DNA of 64,000 nt from Prorocentrum cordatum (lineage: Eukaryota; Sar; Dinophyceae; Prorocentrales; Prorocentraceae), in assembly GCA_963575745.1 (NCBI GenBank), contig CAUYUJ010010446.1, forward strand, positions 62,001 to 126,000. Reading direction: 5' to 3'. Shown one piece after another: positions 33,064 through 41,044 of the stretch. Below the pieces are notes generated by a model. It ran no database searches, was not told the origin of the DNA, and saw only the letters and a list, made by a program, of their open reading frames with translations. The position numbers were made by a program, and so were the translations under genes. Numbering within the stretch: the first letter of the stretch is position 1; the number at the start of each line of letters is the position of its first letter.

Positions 33064-36000
33064 CGGATAAGGGTCCTCCAAGCTGAGCATCTTTGAGTCC
33101 GCCTCCCCGTCTGAACTGCACTCGGTCATGGCCTTATATGGCGGGAAGTCCGGGCACGCAGCTGCACTGATGTGAGCCATTGTCCCGCCTGGCGTCTTGA
33201 GAATGCCCGCTCCTACATGCTCGAACGGCTGGATCCCAGCTGCCTTCCTCCTCCGTGCACTCTGGTACTTCTCGTCGTAGACCAGCTTCCAGCGGTGCCC
33301 GTTGTTACAATACATCCGCAGCTGACCTGGCTCGTGTCCCTTCGTCAGCGAGTTGGCGAGCTGGGCATCCCCGTGTACCCAGAGCATCCAGTTGTTCGCA
33401 GCCTGCGTCCCCTCCTTCAGGGTCATGGCCTCCGCGTCGGTCCGCTTCTCCTTGTCCCGGAAGGTGTGGACTGTCGTCTGCAGCTTGTCGTACAGGCCCT
33501 TTGAATCCACAACCACTGCTCCTGGCAGCCTGCGTAGAATCCCCTCGGGGTTCCTCCAGTCGATGTTGTTGCCCAGGATCTCCAGCCACTGCAACTTTAT
33601 GCCAAACAGCTCATCCTCAGCATCCACGGCGGAGCGTGTCTCACATGCCACGGAACTGCGGCAACCACGATCGATCTTCCCAGACTTCCAGGATATGAGG
33701 CTCACGTCCTCCTCGTCGCCCTTGAGGATCTTCACAGGTACCAGGCCTGCCACCAGGCCCTTCGTGGACTTTCCGTCGGGACGGTTGGCCTCGGAGGGGT
33801 CGGACCACTGCACTGGCACCAGCACCTGTGCCTGAGAGTGGCTGTGTATCACAACAGGTAGATCAGCACACTCACGAACACGATCGACCAAGCGGTTGGT
33901 CTCGTTGATGGTCTGCACGGTGGACGAGGGTATGGTGCTGAGCAGAAGGCTCGTGTCGGCTGAGTGCATAGGACCTGACTGCTCGGACCTCCACCCGATG
34001 GCTCCTAAGATAGCCCTCAGCTGGCCCTTCTCCTTGTCGGTGGTCGGCATGTCCTTGGCCTTCTTGCGCTCCGGGGTGAGGTGCGCCTTCTCGATGGTCT
34101 TCACATGCTCGCTCTGGTCCATGCGGAAGCTCCTCTCGGGCTGCTGCTTGATCCGCACCCCCGTCTGCATGAACTCCTCTGACTCCCAGGCCTTCCACTT
34201 GAAGCGCTTCTCGATCTGTTCCCGGGCGGTGATCCACCTGGGGTCCGTGTCGTTGCCACCGAGCAGGAAGTCGTCCACGTGCGACCCTGCAATGGCTATG
34301 ATGTCCATGTCCCCCTTCGCCGCGATCAGGTCCTCAAGCACCTCTGGGCTCGTGAAGTCCTTCAGCGCCTCCTTGGTGAAGCCGTTATCCTTGCCGTGGG
34401 CGTCACCATAGAGCACCCGCGCGCAGGGGTCCATCTTCATCTGGGTCCAACCGAACTCCTCCAGTGCCTCGCTCACGGTCATGAACCACTCGATCGCTGC
34501 CTCCACGTGCCCGTAGACCGCCTTCCTGAGCCGCATCGCGACGCCCTCGGGCAACCCCAGCGCCGCCGCGAGCTCCTTCACAGGCATCACGAACAGGTCG
34601 TGCTGGATCTCTCTGTTCTGCGTGAAAGCCCCCGCCACATCCGCTTTGTAGCCCTTGAAGCCCAACCACGCCATCGTCTGCAGCACCAGGTGCCTCGAAG
34701 TTCTCGTCATGGTTGGAGCGGTGGTCGGACGGTGCTCGTACTCGGGGTCCATGTAACCCAGGACCACAAACCTCGCCTTCGGCTTCTTCTCGCCCGTGTT
34801 CTCGTCCATCTTCCACTCGAGGATCCACCTCATGCGCATGACGTCCTCGGGAGGAGGGGTCACTCCTGGTGGGAGCGTCTCCAGCACCGAAGACACAATG
34901 TAGTTGTTCACCTCCGTGGCCTTTGCTTGGCCGAACTTCGCCATCTCGTCGGGGGTCAATGTCCTCTCCGAGATCTCGCGCTTGCCCTTTCGCTGCTGGC
35001 TCGCCATGTAGGTACTCATGTGCCTCGTGGCCTGCTTGAGCGGCTTGCCCTCCAGGGGAACCTCAACCGAGACCTCCAGTGACGTGCCTTGACGAGCCCA
35101 AAAGGCTCTGGCGTCCGGAGTGGACTTCGCCATGAGGGCCATGTTCTCCTTCACCTGTTCCTCCGCCAGGGCTGCTCGAGACGCTCGGACTTGGTCGGCC
35201 GTTCCTCCTGGGTGGCGTCCTTTCTTGAATATTTTCTTCCGCACTGGTGGCGTGGAACGGCGCCTTGAGGCCTGGCTTTCCTCTGTGGCTTGTCCTGTGC
35301 GGGCCTTCTTCAATGGAGGGGCTGGTTCCGGTAGTCCCTCCCAGGTCGAGATCTCCACGTCGTCCTCGGTGGGGTCGTGGCCAGTGAAGTCAAGGTGCTC
35401 GTGCTTCATCGTCTGGTTCATGAAGGTGTGGACTGTCCAGGGCGTTTCTTTGCCTCCCATCAGCTCTGCGTAGGCGATCTCCCGTGAGGGGGCCGCCCGG
35501 ATCTGGCAGAGATCCACCTTAATGATCCGCCCGGCTCGTACCAGCCACACCACGGATCCTGCGCGCCCAGGGTGTAGGGCCCGTCCTTCGCCAAGGTCCC
35601 TGTCCACCGGCCGCGCCGTCTCTGTGGCCAGGGCCCTCGCGAACCCCTTGAATCGGCCCTTAGCTTCACCTTTCTCCTTCCGGAAGTAGCGCACCCACAT
35701 GCCTGGCGCCACGGACTTCACCGCCTGATTCTTCGCGTTCTCTGCCCTGCTGATGCGTCGCATGTAGACTTGTCTCAGGTACTCCTGCTCGGCCGCATAC
35801 ATTCTTGTGTAGTTCTCCCCGAACTCCTTGTCGACCCTCTGGGCTTCCACGTAGGGCAGCTCGTCGAAGTCGCTCTCAAAGAAGTGTCCGTCCAGATCTG
35901 GTGCCCTGCCGAGGGCATGTTGAAGGGGTGAGTGTCCCCGAACATCTTCCCGTGAGTTCCCAGCTGCGGTCGCTCTGGCCAGGGCTTCCTCCGTCGTCAT

Positions 36001-36375
36001 CTCGGGGTTCTCCGTCACCAACTTGCCCATGGTCCCCTTGGTGGCCTGGATGGCCTCCTCGGCAAGGGAGATGTGCCAATGGGCCTGGCCAGGAATGGGC
36101 TCGTACGCGATGGAGTCGGAATCAAAGTACTCAGCCGCCTGCTTGGACATCCAGGATCCCTCTGGGTCCACTTTCATCATCTGTGCGTTGCCGAAGTACG
36201 GCATCCAGCGCTCCTCGTAGAACTGCTTGAGGTCGGCCCATGCAGGATTCCTGTGCCGGTCCTCGCCAACCCTGTGGCACAGTAGCTTGCTGACGCGCAC
36301 CCGGCAGTTCTCGTCTATGATCAGGGAGATCTTTGTGATATTCGTCTGCGGGTGCTCCCATTCAGACTGGTCCGC
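33037..36375 (-). CDS. Copia B pol: integrase C-terminal part, reverse transcriptase, RNase H
   Basis: The frame opens after an in-frame TAG at 36,376-36,378. Residues below are numbered from the GTG codon at 36,300. Integrase: 'KVDPEGSW' (Asp45) and 'AHWHISLAEEAIQATK' (Glu81 or 82). An acidic/Lys-rich linker covers about 300-470. RT covers about 485-720: 'RMRWILEWK', 'YKADVAGAFTQ' (Asp554), 'LRKAVYGHVEAAIEWF' (the copia G-x-x-x-A..W box) and 'SHVDDFLLGG' (Asp676/677). RNase H covers about 770-960, with 'VQWSDPSEANRP', 'RSAVDAEDELFG' and 'VVVDSKGLYDKL'. It would process, copy and integrate element RNA in the particle. All RT and RNase H acidic residues are present. The stop codon lies in the 3' LTR. 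Confidence 0.9.
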   Translation of the reverse strand, partial: ADQSEWEHPQTNITKISLIIDENCRVRVSKLLCHRVGEDRHRNPAWADLKQFYEERWMPYFGNAQMMKVDPEGSWMSKQAAEYFDSDSIAYEPIPGQAHWHISLAEEAIQATKGTMGKLVTENPEMTTEEALARATAAGNSREDVRGHSPLQHALGRAPDLDGHFFESDFDELPYVEAQRVDKEFGENYTRMYAAEQEYLRQVYMRRISRAENAKNQAVKSVAPGMWVRYFRKEKGEAKGRFKGFARALATETARPVDRDLGEGRALHPGRAGSVVWLVRAGRIIKVDLCQIRAAPSREIAYAELMGGKETPWTVHTFMNQTMKHEHLDFTGHDPTEDDVEISTWEGLPEPAPPLKKARTGQATEESQASRRRSTPPVRKKIFKKGRHPGGTADQVRASRAALAEEQVKENMALMAKSTPDARAFWARQGTSLEVSVEVPLEGKPLKQATRHMSTYMASQQRKGKREISERTLTPDEMAKFGQAKATEVNNYIVSSVLETLPPGVTPPPEDVMRMRWILEWKMDENTGEKKPKARFVVLGYMDPEYEHRPTTAPTMTRTSRHLVLQTMAWLGFKGYKADVAGAFTQNREIQHDLFVMPVKELAAALGLPEGVAMRLRKAVYGHVEAAIEWFMTVSEALEEFGWTQMKMDPCARVLYGDAHGKDNGFTKEALKDFTSPEVLEDLIAAKGDMDIIAIAGSHVDDFLLGGNDTDPRWITAREQIEKRFKWKAWESEEFMQTGVRIKQQPERSFRMDQSEHVKTIEKAHLTPERKKAKDMPTTDKEKGQLRAILGAIGWRSEQSGPMHSADTSLLLSTIPSSTVQTINETNRLVDRVRECADLPVVIHSHSQAQVLVPVQWSDPSEANRPDGKSTKGLVAGLVPVKILKGDEEDVSLISWKSGKIDRGCRSSVACETRSAVDAEDELFGIKLQWLEILGNNIDWRNPEGILRRLPGAVVVDSKGLYDKLQTTVHTFRDKEKRTDAEAMTLKEGTQAANNWMLWVHGDAQLANSLTKGHEPGQLRMYCNNGHRWKLVYDEKYQSARRRKAAGIQPFEHVGAGILKTPGGTMAHISAAACPDFPPYKAMTECSSDGEADSKMLSLEDPYPCNSEVEQG

Positions 36376-37014
36376 CTAGATGTGCTTGCACTTCGGCGGG
36401 ACGGCTTCTTAGCTGACGGGCGGATGCGTGGGCTTGAACTTGTTCGCCTCCTCACACGCGTCACAGTGGAAGTCCCCAGCCACCTGTAGCACCTGTGGGC
36501 TGGCGCCCTTCCTCCGAAGTGCGTTCAGCATGGAGGCCTTCGAGCTATGACCTGAACCACGGTGGATCGAGGTGAGCCACCTCATGATCTGCTGGTACTC
36601 CTTCGAGCTCACGTCTGAGTTCAGCTTTGGCTCCGCTTGGTTGGCCACCGTCGCCTGGTCGACTGCCTCCCCGGGCTCTACCAAGCACCTCATGAACTCG
36701 TGGTAGTCGGGCGCGGCCTCCTCGGTCATCGCGCGAACAGCCCGTCTGGCAAACTCGTCCGGGTAATAGCTGGTGGCCGCTGTAAGACTGCCTCCCGTCA
36801 GCTCCCCATGTCGGTGATCTCCTGGACACTCCAGGGACATCCGGGCTGCCATCTTTGGAGACGTCGTGGCGATCAGCCACTCCTTCAGCAGCGGCAGGCC
36901 TTCCCGTCCTTCACGCCGAGCTGGCAGCCTGCCGCCTTCACCGCCGTCATGGAGCAGTCCTCCACCATCTTCCTGATCATCCTGTGGCCCCAGCCCTCGC
37001 ACTTGATGGGCCAC
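36376..37014 (-). pseudogene. Copia B pre-integrase zinc-binding region with two in-frame stops
   Basis: Same frame as pol. 'IHRGSGHSSKASMLNALRRK' and 'FHCDACEEANKF' form the H-H-C-C zinc-binding domain (GAG-pre-integrase). TAA (36,409-36,411) and TAG (36,376-36,378) then interrupt the frame just before 'ADQSEWEHP', which would hold the first catalytic Asp of integrase. Apart from these two stops, the pre-integrase, integrase and RT regions are continuous from 37,014. The two stops lie 33 bases apart and are the main lesions of the element. Confidence 0.75.
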
Positions 37015-37460
37015 TCCCAGTGTGCATGCTTGCCTTGAGCCACCTGGTCGTACACCAGCTGCACCGCGCCCTTGTACTCCTTAATGGCCTGCAACCTGCG
37101 CTTCCTGGTGGCCTCGGCCCCGATGGGGTTGGAGCCGTTGAAACCGAGGGTGAGGTTCGACAGGGGGCCACACCTCGTACTGATCCACAGGTGGTCTGGT
37201 TCGGCCTCATCACGTGCCTCCCGAGCCCTCTGGTTGCCGCCAGGGGTCCCTTCCACGCACTGATGCGGCATACAGCGTCCTCGCCGAACTTCTCCGCCAT
37301 CTTCGTGCTCAGGATGGACGTCGGGCTGCACGCGACCTCCATCAACTTGGTACCGCCGTGGGCCATCAGCGCCTCATAGTCCTCTAAGTGGCCGTTCTCC
37401 TGGATGCACTTGGCAAGCCAGCGCTGCTTCCTGGGGTCCAGCCCCTTCGTGCAGTTCAAA
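36640..37460 (-). pseudogene. Copia B accessory Cys/His/Trp domain of unknown function
   Basis: Pieces in three frames: 'PRKQRWLAKCIQENGHLE' and 'MAHGGTKLMEVACSPTSILS' (37,430-37,310), 'LWISTRCGPLSNLTLGFNGS' and 'HAHWEWPIKCEGWGHRMIRK' (37,190-36,970), 'AGCQLGVKDGK' (about 36,910), then 'KEWLIATTSPKMAARMSLEC' and 'GDHRHGELTGG' (about 36,880-36,800). I recall comparable text in other dinoflagellate copia-like polyproteins, where its function is not established. The conserved-looking residues (C-G-P-x-S, H-W-E-W, G-C-x-x-G, C-x-x-x-H-x-H) suggest an enzyme or metal site. Frameshifts occur near 37,220 and 36,980. Confidence 0.5.
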
Positions 37461-37499
37461 CCTCTGCCAGACCACTCGGACTGGAACCCACTTGTACGA

Positions 37500-38345
37500 A
37501 GCTCCCGGCGTTGGAACTGGCTGAGCTCGCCTGGCCCTCCAGCTGGCCGATCCTCTGGTTGAGCTGGTTCAGCGCCGCCAGCATCTGCTCCTGGACCAAG
37601 CGGTTGGACTCCTTCTCCTCCTTCTGCATCTTGATCGCAGCCTCGAGCTTCTCCTGCTCCTCGATCTCGTCCTCCATGATCGGTCTACCGTTCTTCTGCG
37701 GGATGACCTCGCGCCCCCTCGAGCCTTGTCCGGCCCCCTCGGGACCTCCTTCGGATCCCTGGTCACCCCCGCCTTCTCGTCGATGATCTCCTGCTCGTTG
37801 AGCCACAAGGCAAACCGGGCCAGCTCCCAGCTGCTCTCCTGGTTCGCCTCCTTCTGGCACCAGGATGCGTAGGACGGGTACTGGCTCCGGACCTGCTGGC
37901 AGGTCATGGCTCCGTGCTTCCCGAAGCCCAGGTAGTCGGTCGGCTCCGGGGTGTGCTTCATGAGGATGGCCTTGCGGATCGAGAGCTTGAGCGACGGATT
38001 CGTCATGCCCTGTGTCACGTGGGCGCCTGCCTCCTCTGCCTTCGCCAAGAGCTGGGACTTCTTCATCGAGCTGAGACCCTTCATGGCCATCTGCACTGGC
38101 GTCTCGTCCTTCGGAAACATGTGCTCCTTGAGGACCTGCTTCAGCTCGTCCACGCCCCAGGCCGGACTGCACGGCAGGCCAAGCTCCTGAAGTAGATGCA
38201 GCACCTCCGCTTTGTAGAGGCCCTGTACTGCACTGCGAGACGTTGGCATCTGGAGTGGCCGCACCGCACGAGCATGCGGTCCTGGCGCAGGTGAGCTGGA
38301 CCGCCCCACGGATGATGTTACCCCAGCGCGTCCCTTTGCTGACAT
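37500..38345 (-). pseudogene. Copia B accessory region: SAP-like, ExoX-C-like and coiled-coil segments
   Basis: From the frame starting 38,345: 'YKAEVLHLLQELGLPCSPAW' with 'VDELKQVLKEH' resembles a SAP DNA-binding motif (about 38,215-38,120), and 'KSQLLAKAEEAGAHV' repeats a similar helix. 'YLGFGKHGAMTCQQVRSQYP' plus 'YASWCQKE' (37,950-37,850) fits the F-G-K-H-x-G-x-T..V..Y..W signature of the small C-terminal domain found in exonuclease X and related proteins. After a frameshift near 37,720 a Glu/Gln/Leu-rich coiled coil (37,690-37,530) ends at a stop at 37,456. The module sits between protease and pre-integrase. Confidence 0.6.
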
Positions 38346-38523
38346 CGACGGCCCTCGGCCTGGAATATGGAGGATATGAAAGATCTGGTGGATCTGGAAC
38401 TGCGGGTGGCTGGATGCCGTCGGTCGCTGTCGACTCGAGTGAACTTGCCTGGCTCGAGCCCGAACGGCTATGGATCTGCAACTGGGCCCCTTGGTTCACC
38501 TGGGACACCCGGCCCACCTGAGA

Positions 38524-40629
38524 CTAAACACTGTGACGGCCGCTACCTTCGGCTGCGGGACCCTTCTGAGGCTGTGGCCGACTGTTGTGATGAATGCCGA
38601 AAGCCTGGCCACACGACTGGCCCCTGCCCGCCCCTGCTGAAGCGGCTGGAGACGCATCGGTGGCAACGCTGTGATCGGATTGAGATGGATACATGTAGCG
38701 CTCCGACTGCTCAGGCCGGTCATCCGAGCAGCTGTCCGTCCCCTGGCACACTGCGGCCACGGGCTGGCGATCCCACTCACGCATGCTCTCGCAGATGGTC
38801 TTGAAGTTCCGCAGCTGGTTCCGGTCCTTGACGCGCTGCTCCAGCAAGTCATCAACCAGGCTCATGTAGTAGTGTCCTCCATCAGGTGACTCCTCCAGTT
38901 GCACGGGGATGTCCGGTGCGAGCCTCACGAACACGGCCACCCCAGTCTCGCAGTCCACGACGGCCCCGAGCTTCTTCAACACCTTCTTGGACACCAGGAT
39001 CGGGACGTCCTTAGAGAAACCGTTGATGGCGATGTCGCCTTCCACGCCCGCGCCCGTGATGCCGAACTTCACCTGTCCGTAGGCGCGCTCCTTCTCGCCA
39101 TTCCCGAAGCTGTAGACTGGCCTGTAGTCCAGGTTCACGTCTAGCAGCCTGGTGCCACCATACTTCTCCAAGTTCTTGCGGGCCACGATGTCCAGGGCAC
39201 GCTCACCACCCATGGCGCCCGCGCACCCTAAGTCGACGATGCCCTTGCCCTCGAGGATGGCCTGGTCCGCAAACATCGCCTCGCACTTCGAGTCCAGGGG
39301 CTCCTGCTCGGCGACCAGCGAGGCCACGAGGTTGAACTTCAGCTCCTTCCTGCACTCTGCCACCTTCGCGCTCGCCTCTGGCGTGCCTGCAGCTCCCGGC
39401 CGTAGACGTGGGTCATGACGGTCCTGGCAGTCCTGAGCCCAGTGGGGTCCTCCACACTTCGCGCGCTTCTTCTGCCCCTTGTTTGGTGGCAAGATCTTGC
39501 CTCTACCTCCTACCTGGGGAGGAAGTGGTCGGCGTGATCCCGCTGGGAACCCCTTGCCTGACCCCTTCGGCGCTGGCCGTCCTCCCCTGTAGAAGCCCCT
39601 GCTCAGCCTGCTGTCTGCCTGAGCTTCACGAGCCTGGCGGAGGGCGCGCTGGGCGGTGTGGATCGCCGCGAGCGCCTCCGCCTCCTCCTGCTGAGCCGCC
39701 AAGTAGTTCTCGATGTCGTCATCGTTCGCCTCTTCTAGGCCTGGTTCTTCCTCCTGCCACTCGCAGTTCTCCATGTCGGCTGCGAAGCTGCTTGCATCTA
39801 GTGTCTCATCTCCATCAAGCCATGTACGATCATCTTCTCCAAGCTGGGCTGTGTACGCCTTCGGGAACCTTGAGTGCCCATCACGCTCCACCAGGTCGTC
39901 GGCCTCCCAGCTCGAGATCAGCTTCTCCCGGATGGCGTTGACCTCCAGCGAGACGCCCGTCGCCGTCATGATGGCCGCCCTCTCATGCGAGTCGAGCCCC
40001 GACCGCACGAGCATCAGCCAGCCCAGGACTAGGCTCGGGAACACTTCCGGCATGTCCCCGAGCTCCTCCTCGGCGTCCGCATACTGGTCAGCAGCGCCCC
40101 AGTGGTGTGAGTCCTCTTTCTCATCCTCTGGCAGGCCGTCCGTGTACTCCCACGTCCATTCGCTACCCTCGAATGGCCAGCCACGTTCGACCTCGATCCA
40201 GCGGTATGGTCGCCCTGTCCACTTCCGTGCTGGGGCGACCTGGACCGGGACTGCGTGTCCCAGCGCAAGTGCCAGCGCGCGCCTGAGGCACTGGTACCCT
40301 GTCCCGAAGCGGTCCGTCCACTGCTGCATTGGCTCGAGCTTGCGGCGCTTCGTCTTGATCAAGAACGTCTCGAGCTCCTGGCCGACATCTGGCACGGCCT
40401 GTCGAGAGCATCTGCGCTCCAGCCACGCCAGGAGCCGCTCCACGCCATCTGGCCTGGAGAGCCATCCGGCCTTGCAGCGCTCGACCGCGATCTCGGCCCG
40501 GCCCGTGAGCTTCGCCTCCAGCCGCGGGCCGCACAGGTACCGGTCCCCCCTCTTGGTGCCCTCCTGGTACTGGAGGGCCTTCCACCTGTACGTTCGCCAA
40601 GTCTTGGGATCCCCATCCCAGCTTGGCAC
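38524..40629 (-). CDS. Copia B Gag-protease
   Basis: About 701 codons, opening 'VPSWDGDPKTWRTYRWKAL'. This frame has no ATG: it opens at a GTG 9 bases after a TGA, so translation probably entered from the ATG at 40,678 by a lost or shifted base. Gag capsid-like region at 1-250; acidic 260-310; zinc knuckle 'KCGGPHWAQDC' (391-401, lacking the first Cys of a CCHC). Protease: 'GIVDLGCAGAMGG' (466 onward) with D-L-G for the usual D-S/T-G, and 'AINGFSKDVPILVSKKVLKK' further on. Gag would form the particle; the protease would cut the polyprotein. A stop at 38,524 separates it from the accessory region. Confidence 0.8.
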   Translation of the reverse strand: MPSWDGDPKTWRTYRWKALQYQEGTKRGDRYLCGPRLEAKLTGRAEIAVERCKAGWLSRPDGVERLLAWLERRCSRQAVPDVGQELETFLIKTKRRKLEPMQQWTDRFGTGYQCLRRALALALGHAVPVQVAPARKWTGRPYRWIEVERGWPFEGSEWTWEYTDGLPEDEKEDSHHWGAADQYADAEEELGDMPEVFPSLVLGWLMLVRSGLDSHERAAIMTATGVSLEVNAIREKLISSWEADDLVERDGHSRFPKAYTAQLGEDDRTWLDGDETLDASSFAADMENCEWQEEEPGLEEANDDDIENYLAAQQEEAEALAAIHTAQRALRQAREAQADSRLSRGFYRGGRPAPKGSGKGFPAGSRRPLPPQVGGRGKILPPNKGQKKRAKCGGPHWAQDCQDRHDPRLRPGAAGTPEASAKVAECRKELKFNLVASLVAEQEPLDSKCEAMFADQAILEGKGIVDLGCAGAMGGERALDIVARKNLEKYGGTRLLDVNLDYRPVYSFGNGEKERAYGQVKFGITGAGVEGDIAINGFSKDVPILVSKKVLKKLGAVVDCETGVAVFVRLAPDIPVQLEESPDGGHYYMSLVDDLLEQRVKDRNQLRNFKTICESMREWDRQPVAAVCQGTDSCSDDRPEQSERYMYPSQSDHSVATDASPAASAGAGRGQSCGQAFGIHHNSRPQPQKGPAAEGSGRHSV

Positions 40630-40680
40630 CTTGCCTCAATGATCCTCGGTCATCGTAGTCCCTCTCCGTGTCAACCACGT

Positions 40681-40693
40681 GCTCCTGCTACCA
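40681..40693 (-). promoter_or_regulatory. Primer-binding site of copia B
   Basis: On the element strand TGGTAGCAGGAGC begins directly after the 5' LTR. TGGTA is complementary to the 3' end ...TACCA of an initiator-tRNA-Met-like primer; TGGTAGCAG matches animal initiator tRNA-Met over 9 bases. The dinoflagellate tRNA itself was not available to compare. Confidence 0.65.
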
Positions 40694-40979
40694 TGCAAGT
40701 AGTCGGCGGAAATTGCGCAATGGTATTGATCTATGATATTTTTACTGAACTCCTGAAGTTCGGGCCCTGCTCACAGGGCATCTAAACTCCCGTGCCTCTG
40801 AGCACAAGCGAGTGGGCGCTAGAGCCGAGACGGTAGCAGGCAAAACGCCTACGTAAACCACAATTTCAATCACAAACTAAAGCGATGCAACACCATGGAA
40901 TATGGAACAAATATGAAACACCTGCTACCCTGCTGGACTCACTCACTCATGCTCAGGCTTGCTCAACCTCGGACTTGCA
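40694..40979 (-). repeat. 5' LTR of copia B
   Basis: 286 bases, element strand TGCAAGT...ACTTGCA, so the ends form a perfect 7-base inverted repeat. It should hold the element's promoter and RNA start; no TATA-like box stands out. Confidence 0.95.
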
Positions 40980-40984
40980 AGCAG
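40980..40984. repeat. Target-site duplication of copia B, right
   Basis: AGCAG, matching 32,773-32,777. The flanking sequence continues the DIRS-like copy 1 at the point where copy 2 is uninterrupted. Confidence 0.85.
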
Positions 40985-41044
40985 GGCCCCCCCCCAGATG
41001 GTCGAAGCCCCGGCGGCTGCTGCAAGCGCCGCGGAGCGGGAGGG

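Larger units (their letters stand above)
32778..40979 (-). mobile_element. Copia B: nearly complete Ty1/copia LTR retrotransposon inserted into DIRS-like copy 1
   Basis: 8,202 bases from TG to CA, with two 286-base LTRs, a 5-base target duplication, a primer-binding site beside the 5' LTR (right side) and coding regions in copia order: Gag, protease, accessory modules, pre-integrase, integrase, RT (RVT_2), RNase H. Integrase preceding RT places it in Ty1/copia. The two LTRs differ at about 12 of 286 positions by eye, so the insertion is not brand new. The pol frame of over 1,080 codons is intact; the breaks cluster between 36.4 and 38.5 kb. Confidence 0.94.

Noticed and set aside
34279-35082. 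Plus-strand frame of 267 codons
   Set aside because: Shadow of the copia B pol frame on the opposite strand; His/Leu/Arg-rich composition typical of antisense reading.
36640-37210. Calling the copia B accessory domain a DNA methyltransferase
   Set aside because: Retrotransposon-borne cytosine methyltransferases are known in dinoflagellates, but I do not see the P-C motif or SAM-binding motifs here, so it is left unassigned.
39713-40642. Plus-strand frame of 309 codons rich in Ser
   Set aside because: Antisense of copia B Gag-protease.
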